Program-made: the position numbers and the translations under genes | Shown here: positions 34,367 through 38,201 of the stretch, piece after piece | Position numbering within the stretch: the first letter of the stretch is position 1 | How the letters are laid out: the number at the start of each line of letters is the position of its first letter | The notes under the pieces: model-generated | Databases searched by the model: none | Told to the model about the DNA's origin: nothing | What the model saw: the letters and a program-made list of their open reading frames with translations, nothing else | DNA from: Myxococcales bacterium | GTDB taxonomy: Bacteria; Myxococcota_A; Polyangia; Polyangiales; Polyangiaceae | Reading direction: 5' to 3' | NCBI GenBank assembly: GCA_025355005.1 | Contig: JANXLV010000037.1 | Location: 1-38,201 of the forward strand | Length of the DNA stretch: 38,201 nt

Positions 34367-34639
34367 ATGGCTCACACGACACGTGACAAAGAGAAGCTTC
34401 TGAATCGAGTGCGTCGCATCCGGGGACAGGTCGAAGCGATCGAGCGGGCGCTGTCGGAGGAGCGCGACTGCGGCGAGGTAATGCATCTCCTCGCCGCCTG
34501 CCGCGGTGCGGTGGGTAGCTTGACTGCGGAGGTCCTGGAAGGACACGTGCGCGCGCACATCATCGACCCCGACGGCGACACCAAGCGGGCGCGCGCCGCG
34601 CATGATCTCATCGAAGTACTCAAGACGTACGTGAGATAG
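34367..34639 (+). CDS. dmeR: RcnR/DmeR-family nickel-cobalt-sensing repressor
   Basis: A 90-residue all-helical CsoR/RcnR-family protein that represses metal export until metal binds. The core RVRRIRGQVEAIERAL is the family signature. The four first-shell ligands known for E. coli RcnR are present at the same numbers: His3, Cys35, His60 and His64. FrmR and CsoR types lack this full set, so Ni(II)/Co(II) response is the best call. It diverges from the CDF exporter with only 20 bases between start codons, and the G6-tract operator lies there, implying autoregulation. A hairpin at 34659-34686 may terminate the transcript. Confidence 0.93.
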   Translation: MAHTTRDKEKLLNRVRRIRGQVEAIERALSEERDCGEVMHLLAACRGAVGSLTAEVLEGHVRAHIIDPDGDTKRARAAHDLIEVLKTYVR

Positions 34640-34658
34640 CTTCCGAGGTCCTCTCGCA

Positions 34659-34686
34659 GCTGACGACGGAGAGCGGCGCCGTCAGC
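34659..34686 (+). terminator. Stem-loop after the repressor gene
   Basis: GCTGACG (34659-34665) and CGTCAGC (34680-34686) form a perfect 7-bp stem with a 14-base loop, starting 19 bases after the repressor stop. No T-tract follows, so it may be a weak or Rho-assisted terminator, or just a pause or RNA-stability element. Confidence 0.35.
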
Positions 34687-34701
34687 GTGCGAGGGCAGCG
34701 G

Positions 34702-34858
34702 TCATTCCCTCATCGGGGGCGGAATTGCAGCGTCGCAGCGAAATCGGAACGACCCCCCGGCCACGGCGAGCTTTTCGCCGACGTCGGCGCGGAGATTCAC
34801 ATCGGTGGTCGACATGTCGCTGTGCCCAAGCCACAGCGACACTTTGCGGAGGTGGGCC
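34702..34858 (-). pseudogene. C-terminal remnant of a tyrosine recombinase
   Basis: The minus strand reads HLRKVSLWLGHSDMSTTDV followed by NLRADVGEKL and stops at 34702. LRKVSLWLGH..ST is the conserved His box of phage-type integrases, and the next residues should be T-(E/D)-V-Y-L-R-A-D with the nucleophilic Tyr; here that position is Asn. The upstream catalytic part (Arg I, HxxR) is not found in any frame. Inactive by both truncation and active-site loss. Confidence 0.65.
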
Positions 34859-35122
34859 CAGACCCCGATCGACCCGCACCGACGCCGCAAAGCACGGCGC
34901 GCGTCCCTAGCGAACGCGCTTGCATTTACGAGACCTCCGCATGGATCAGGTCCTCGACGATACTGGCGTTGCACCGAATGTCCGTCACGAGGTTCGGCCG
35001 GCACACTACGGCGACCGTCAGGTGCGGCGGACGGTTCACGCGCGCACTCATGGTCGTTGATGCGCAGCGCCGAATCAATGCGTGATCCCTGCGCGCGGGG
35101 GCGCAACGCTCCCCCGGGCCGG
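34859..35122. other. Intergenic, no recognisable feature
   Basis: About 260 bases between the integrase remnant and the 235-residue coiled-coil gene. Short coding-like stretches occur but nothing I can name. Confidence 0.4.
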
Positions 35123-35830
35123 TCAGAACGGTACAGCCGACACGTGCGCGGGCTGCGACCGAAACCGAACGGCATGCCGGGTCGCCTCTCGGTGAGCGGC
35201 ACGCTCACGGTCCTCCAGCTGACGGACCAGCAAGTCCGTTTTGTCCTCGATGGCCTCCAGATACTCCTCGGGGTGCTCCTCCACATATTTCTGAAAGGCT
35301 TCGAGCCGGGTCATTCGTGGCGTCGCCTTGATGCCTCGTTTGATCCTCTCCCACAGCGACTGATAGCTGGGATCGAAACCCGATCGCACTTCGTCGTCTG
35401 ACTCCGCGCGGCGCTCGATGTACGTCGCGTGGCGATGCTCTCGGCGCCGCTTCTTGTGTCCACGGTCGATGACCCGCATCTCCACCTGGTACTTTCGTTC
35501 GGCATCGAGCTCCGCGCGACGGCGCTCCATGGGCTCTTTGCTCTTCGCGTCGCGCTTGCCGACCACGCATGCCTCACGCGCCGCCTCGCGTTCGAGGCGC
35601 GTCGCTTCGCGCAGCTCCGCGAGGCCGCGGACGCGTAGTGCACGCGCCCGCTCGCGTGCGGCCAGGCGCTCCGTTCGGCAGCGCTCTGCTGCGGCCTTCA
35701 TCGCATCCTTGCGCTGCGCCCGAGCGGCGCGGAGCTCACGGCGCAGCTCTGCGAGCTTCTGCCGAGCCTTCACGCGCAGGTCCCGGTCGATCTGCTTCTG
35801 CAGCCACTTCTTGTTCGAAACGTGCGCCAT
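35123..35830 (-). CDS. Coiled-coil protein, short paralogue of the neighbouring large protein
   Basis: 235 residues from ATG 35830, overlapping the upstream stop (ATGA). Residues about 15-125 form a long highly charged Arg/Glu/Ala coiled coil; residues about 150-210 form a small domain (SLWERIKRGIKATPRMTRLE, then AFQKYVEEHPEEYLEAIED). Both parts align with residues 1-215 of the 681-residue protein upstream, for instance AERCRTERLAARERARALR against RERCRAERLAVRERTRALR. It therefore equals the N-terminal module of the larger protein without its catalytic or polyvalent part. No signal peptide. A structural or regulatory partner of the large protein in a plasmid setting is a reasonable guess. Confidence 0.8.
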   Translation of the reverse strand: MAHVSNKKWLQKQIDRDLRVKARQKLAELRRELRAARAQRKDAMKAAAERCRTERLAARERARALRVRGLAELREATRLEREAAREACVVGKRDAKSKEPMERRRAELDAERKYQVEMRVIDRGHKKRRREHRHATYIERRAESDDEVRSGFDPSYQSLWERIKRGIKATPRMTRLEAFQKYVEEHPEEYLEAIEDKTDLLVRQLEDRERAAHREATRHAVRFRSQPAHVSAVPF

Positions 35831-37875
35831 CAGAAACCTCGTCGCGCCCGAGCCTCTGCCAGCTTGGCTTTCTCGATCGTCGCGTACTCGCCGGGCGCCT
35901 GCTCCACCTTCACCGTCCGCGCGAACCGCTCGTTGTAGATGTCGCTCATCGGATCGGACCGGTCCCAATGGTACGCGTCCACGATGGCCGCGAGCTTCTT
36001 CTCGACCTCCAGCGCGCGGTTGGTGAATCGCGTCTTGTAGCGCGAGTCCAGGACGGTCCAGTTCGCGTCGTCGATCACCACGAACGCGTCGGGGTTCAGG
36101 ACTGGGAACGGCAGCCCGGAGGCGACGACGGTGATGGACGACCCCATGGAGTACTTCTCAGTGGTGACGCTGTACTTCGCGCGCGGCAACTCGCCGGCCT
36201 TTACGGCCGCCTTCACATCCTCGCGGATGCGCGCCGCGATCTGCGCGGTGTCGCGGAGCTCGGGAGCCTTTGGCGCCGATTGCGTGCGATGCTTTTCTGC
36301 GAGCGCGCGGACCCTCGCGACCTCCACCTCCGCAGGCGTGTGCGTGTGTGTCGGAGCCGGCCTTGGCGCGGTCGGGAGCCTGACCACGGCAGCGAGGGGA
36401 GCCGCTGGCGTGGCTTCGCCCGTCAGCGGCGCTAGCGAGGCCACGGCCTGCTTCGCGTCGTACCAGGCTCCCGGCGACGAATGGCGCTGCCACGCTCCGA
36501 TGCTGGGTGACCACCGGAAGCCGGAGCGCTTCAACCTCGTGCGGACCGCCTCGTCCGGCTTCTGATCGAAGAAGATACGGACGCGATTCTCGGCCTCCTC
36601 GATGCGCGCGCCAACCCGCTCGATGGGCGGCGGCGCTGGCGTGGACGCGCGCTTCTCGAGCTGCTCGATGCGCTTCCGCAGCCGCGCAGCCTCCCCTGCC
36701 GCGTTGCGTAGCGCGAAGTCGGGGAACCCGAGGCGGCCCACGAAGTCGGGCGTGAGCGCGTTCTCGACGTCCGTTCTTCCGAACCCGAGCCTGGCGAGCG
36801 CGGCGCGCGGATCGGGTCCGCGCACGGCCTTGTTCGCCTCGACCATCCGCACGCGGTCTCCGTCGATCTTCAGGAGCTTCGCGCGAAGCTTTTCCACTGC
36901 GTCCGGATCGTCGGACGAGATGGCGCGGTTCGACTCGGCATAGCGCGCGCGTCGTTCCAGTGACTCGGCTTCACGTTGCAGGGCGAGGCCCTTGCGATGC
37001 CCATGGTCGATGCGTGCGATGTCGCGGCGATGCCGACGCTCGGAGTGATGCCCAACCAAAATAGGCTGCCCCATGGGAATGACGTCCGCGATGCGGCGAG
37101 CCTGCGCGTGGGAGGTCTCAGCGTCGCGCTCGAGCCGGGCGGCGCGCTCCTTCATTCTGGCGATTCGCCGGGCTTTTCGTTCCTCGAACGGATTGAGCTT
37201 CTTTTTGGCTTCGGCGTGCTCCGCTTCGAGCGCCTTCAGCTCGAGATAGGCAGGGTCCTGGGTCGCTTCCAGAATCACCTCTGGATGCTTCTCCGCGTAC
37301 TGGAGGAACGCTTCAACCTTCGAGGCCTTGGTCTTGTACTTCGGGCCGTCTTGGGTTGCATGCGCCGTCGGCAGTCTGATGTGCGTCTTCACGCGCTCGT
37401 AGACAACGCCGAGATCGGACGGCAGCGCGGCGACTACGTCGGCGTCGCTCTCGTGGACGCATCCCCCACAGCTGGCCGGTGCTTGTTTCGCTCTCGCTTT
37501 GTGCGCACGGGCGGACGCGTCGAGATCGCGCAGGAATGCGCGCTCGGCGGTGAGCGTTGCGCGCGCGCGGGACTCATCGTCGCGGAGCCCGCGTGCCTCT
37601 CGCATGCGCTGGGCACATCCGTCTTTGGCCGCAAGCCGCTCGGCGCTTGTCGTCTGGCGCAGCTCCGCGAGGACCTGGAGCCGCAGCGCGCGCGTTCGTT
37701 CGCGCACTGCGAGCCGCTCCGCACGGCATCGCTCCCTCGCCTCGAACAGCGCGACCTTCCGACGTCGCCGCGCCTCATGAAGCTGCGCGCGAAGGCGGGA
37801 AAGAGCCGCGCGTGCTTGCCGCCGGTCCTCGCGCATGGACTGCTTCTCGGCTCTGTTGGGTACAGTCTTGGCCAT
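35830..37875 (-). CDS. Large polyvalent plasmid/phage-type protein with DUF3560-like and LPD-like domains
   Basis: 681 residues from ATG 37875; the frame is open upstream to the window edge but that part overlaps the inverted repeat and looks non-coding in this phase. Order: Arg/Glu coiled coil (about 10-130), small helical domain (about 150-210), DUF3560-like region (about 240-330) with ARRIADVIPMGQPILVGHHS and RRHRRDIARIDHG, a helical linker, a motif VRIFFDQKP..GFRWSPSIGAWQR (about 432-463) common beside DUF3560, and a C-terminal domain (about 543-655) resembling the large-polyvalent-protein-associated type (LPD29-like; KYSVTTEKYSMGSSITV). These occur on plasmids, conjugative elements and phages, in proteins thought to be delivered into or to act in recipient cells. 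Family names are from memory of motifs. Likely operon with the 235-residue paralogue. Confidence 0.8.
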   Translation of the reverse strand: MAKTVPNRAEKQSMREDRRQARAALSRLRAQLHEARRRRKVALFEARERCRAERLAVRERTRALRLQVLAELRQTTSAERLAAKDGCAQRMREARGLRDDESRARATLTAERAFLRDLDASARAHKARAKQAPASCGGCVHESDADVVAALPSDLGVVYERVKTHIRLPTAHATQDGPKYKTKASKVEAFLQYAEKHPEVILEATQDPAYLELKALEAEHAEAKKKLNPFEERKARRIARMKERAARLERDAETSHAQARRIADVIPMGQPILVGHHSERRHRRDIARIDHGHRKGLALQREAESLERRARYAESNRAISSDDPDAVEKLRAKLLKIDGDRVRMVEANKAVRGPDPRAALARLGFGRTDVENALTPDFVGRLGFPDFALRNAAGEAARLRKRIEQLEKRASTPAPPPIERVGARIEEAENRVRIFFDQKPDEAVRTRLKRSGFRWSPSIGAWQRHSSPGAWYDAKQAVASLAPLTGEATPAAPLAAVVRLPTAPRPAPTHTHTPAEVEVARVRALAEKHRTQSAPKAPELRDTAQIAARIREDVKAAVKAGELPRAKYSVTTEKYSMGSSITVVASGLPFPVLNPDAFVVIDDANWTVLDSRYKTRFTNRALEVEKKLAAIVDAYHWDRSDPMSDIYNERFARTVKVEQAPGEYATIEKAKLAEARARRGF

Positions 37876-37879
37876 GGCT

Positions 37880-38060
37880 CTACGCACGCTTGCGCCGCGT
37901 GCCCCTCTCTCGGACCTCTTCCTCGACGCGCTCTTCCACGCGCTCTTCGACCTTCGCGACGACCTCGACGCGACCGTCGCTCGGCGGACGGTGATGGTGG
38001 TGAGGACGCCCGCTGTCGCGATTCCGGTCGTGGTCACGGTCGCGATCGTGACAGAGACCA
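37880..38060 (-). CDS. C-terminal tail of a partial gene upstream of the large protein
   Basis: A minus-strand frame ending at TAG 37880-37882, four bases before the ATG of the 681-residue protein, reads DRDRDHDRNRDSGRP, HHHHRPPSD, then VEVVAKVEERVEERVEEEVR and a basic end GTRRKRA. It looks like the low-complexity, coiled-coil tail of a larger protein such as a relaxase, but the expected body is not found upstream: beyond about 38050 the sequence turns into an inverted copy of the same tail. Start unknown. Confidence 0.5.
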
Positions 38061-38201
38061 CGACCGGGACCACGACAGGGACCGCGACAGCGATCGTCCC
38101 CACCACCATCACCGTCCGCCGAGCGACCGCAGCGTCGAGGTCGTCGCGAAGGTCGAGGAGCGCGTGGAAGAGCGCGTCGAGGAACAAGTTCGAGAGAGGG
38201 G
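37902..38201. repeat. ~103-bp imperfect inverted repeat reaching the window edge
   Basis: The left arm (37902-38004) and the right arm (38099-38201) match as reverse complements with about eight substitutions and no gaps, separated by about 94 bases that contain short GACCACGACC-type repeats. The right arm is cut by the end of the window and may continue. Each arm encodes the same outward-facing peptide (HHHHRPPSD, then VEVVAKVEERVEER), on the minus strand in the left arm and on the plus strand in the right. Confidence 0.88.
38044..38201 (+). CDS. Partial plus-strand frame, mirror copy of the tail
   Basis: From about 38044 the plus strand reads DRDRDHDRDHDRDRDSDRP, HHHHRPPSD, then VEVVAKVEERVEERVEEQVR and runs off the window. 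It differs from the minus-strand tail in few residues, mostly silent or conservative, so both copies appear to have evolved as protein-coding DNA. No start codon can be set; the frame is open to the left as well. Confidence 0.4.

Noticed and set aside
35830..38187. Extension of the 681-residue protein to 785 residues at the window edge
   Set aside because: The extra 104 residues are Val/Thr/Ala-rich translation of the inverted repeat in the wrong phase; the other phase there carries the HHHHRPP tail and ATG 37875 matches the start style of the paralogue.

Overview
The window looks like accessory DNA, probably a plasmid or a large mobile or island region, from a high-GC Gram-negative bacterium of the myxobacterial (Polyangia) type. 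The reasons are the strong G/C third-position bias of the genes, a eukaryotic-type Ser/Thr kinase with a transmembrane segment and Pro/Thr-rich tail, the abundance of lipoproteins with Asp/Ser/Gly-rich tethers, and outer-membrane parts such as a TolC-type efflux channel. The taxonomic call is inference; there is no rRNA in the window.

Layout. 0.3-5.1 kb: serine recombinase, Ser/Thr kinase, a secreted lipoprotein and a divergent XRE regulator with an inverted-repeat operator between them. 5.1-7.7 kb: a broken rhomboid protease, hypothetical genes and a tRNA 3'-end-like segment. 7.76-9.84 kb: a tightly coupled replication/partition module (winged-helix Rep-like protein, ParA, ribbon-helix-helix protein); six regularly spaced CGGAA-N5-TTCCG palindromes lie inside the rep-like gene and look like an origin. 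9.9-10.3 kb: remnants of a cation-efflux gene and an outer-membrane protein. 10.4-22.1 kb: FAD oxidoreductase, a six-haem-motif cytochrome lipoprotein divergent from a large Ca-loop lipoprotein, a His-rich lipoprotein, a three-gene set (NHL-type propeller, small protein, MBL-fold hydrolase) and a thioredoxin-fold lipoprotein that has lost both active-site cysteines.

22.1-27.3 kb (minus strand) is a five-gene copper-type operon with overlapping or abutting genes: Met/His-repeat lipoprotein, TolC-like channel, Tat-exported multicopper oxidase, cysteine synthase-like enzyme, MATE transporter. 27.6-31.1 kb holds a DUF1016-like protein, a Cys-rich membrane protein and a thioredoxin/di-haem cytochrome c peroxidase fusion. 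31.6-33.3 kb is a graveyard of diverged second copies (MATE, multicopper oxidase, YbjQ-like) around two intact lipoprotein genes that share a YHPxYHP motif.

33.3-34.6 kb is a textbook DmeR/DmeF cobalt-nickel pair: a CDF exporter with a His-rich loop, divergent from an RcnR-family repressor with all four metal ligands, sharing an operator with a G6 tract. 34.7-38.2 kb holds an integrase remnant, two tandem paralogous coiled-coil/large polyvalent proteins of plasmid type, and at the very edge a ~103-bp inverted repeat whose arms encode the same peptide in opposite directions.

Functionally the intact genes centre on metal export and periplasmic oxidation (copper oxidase, channel, Co/Ni exporter), c-type cytochrome redox proteins, and replication, partition and mobility functions. 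All names rest on reading motifs by eye; no database search was run.
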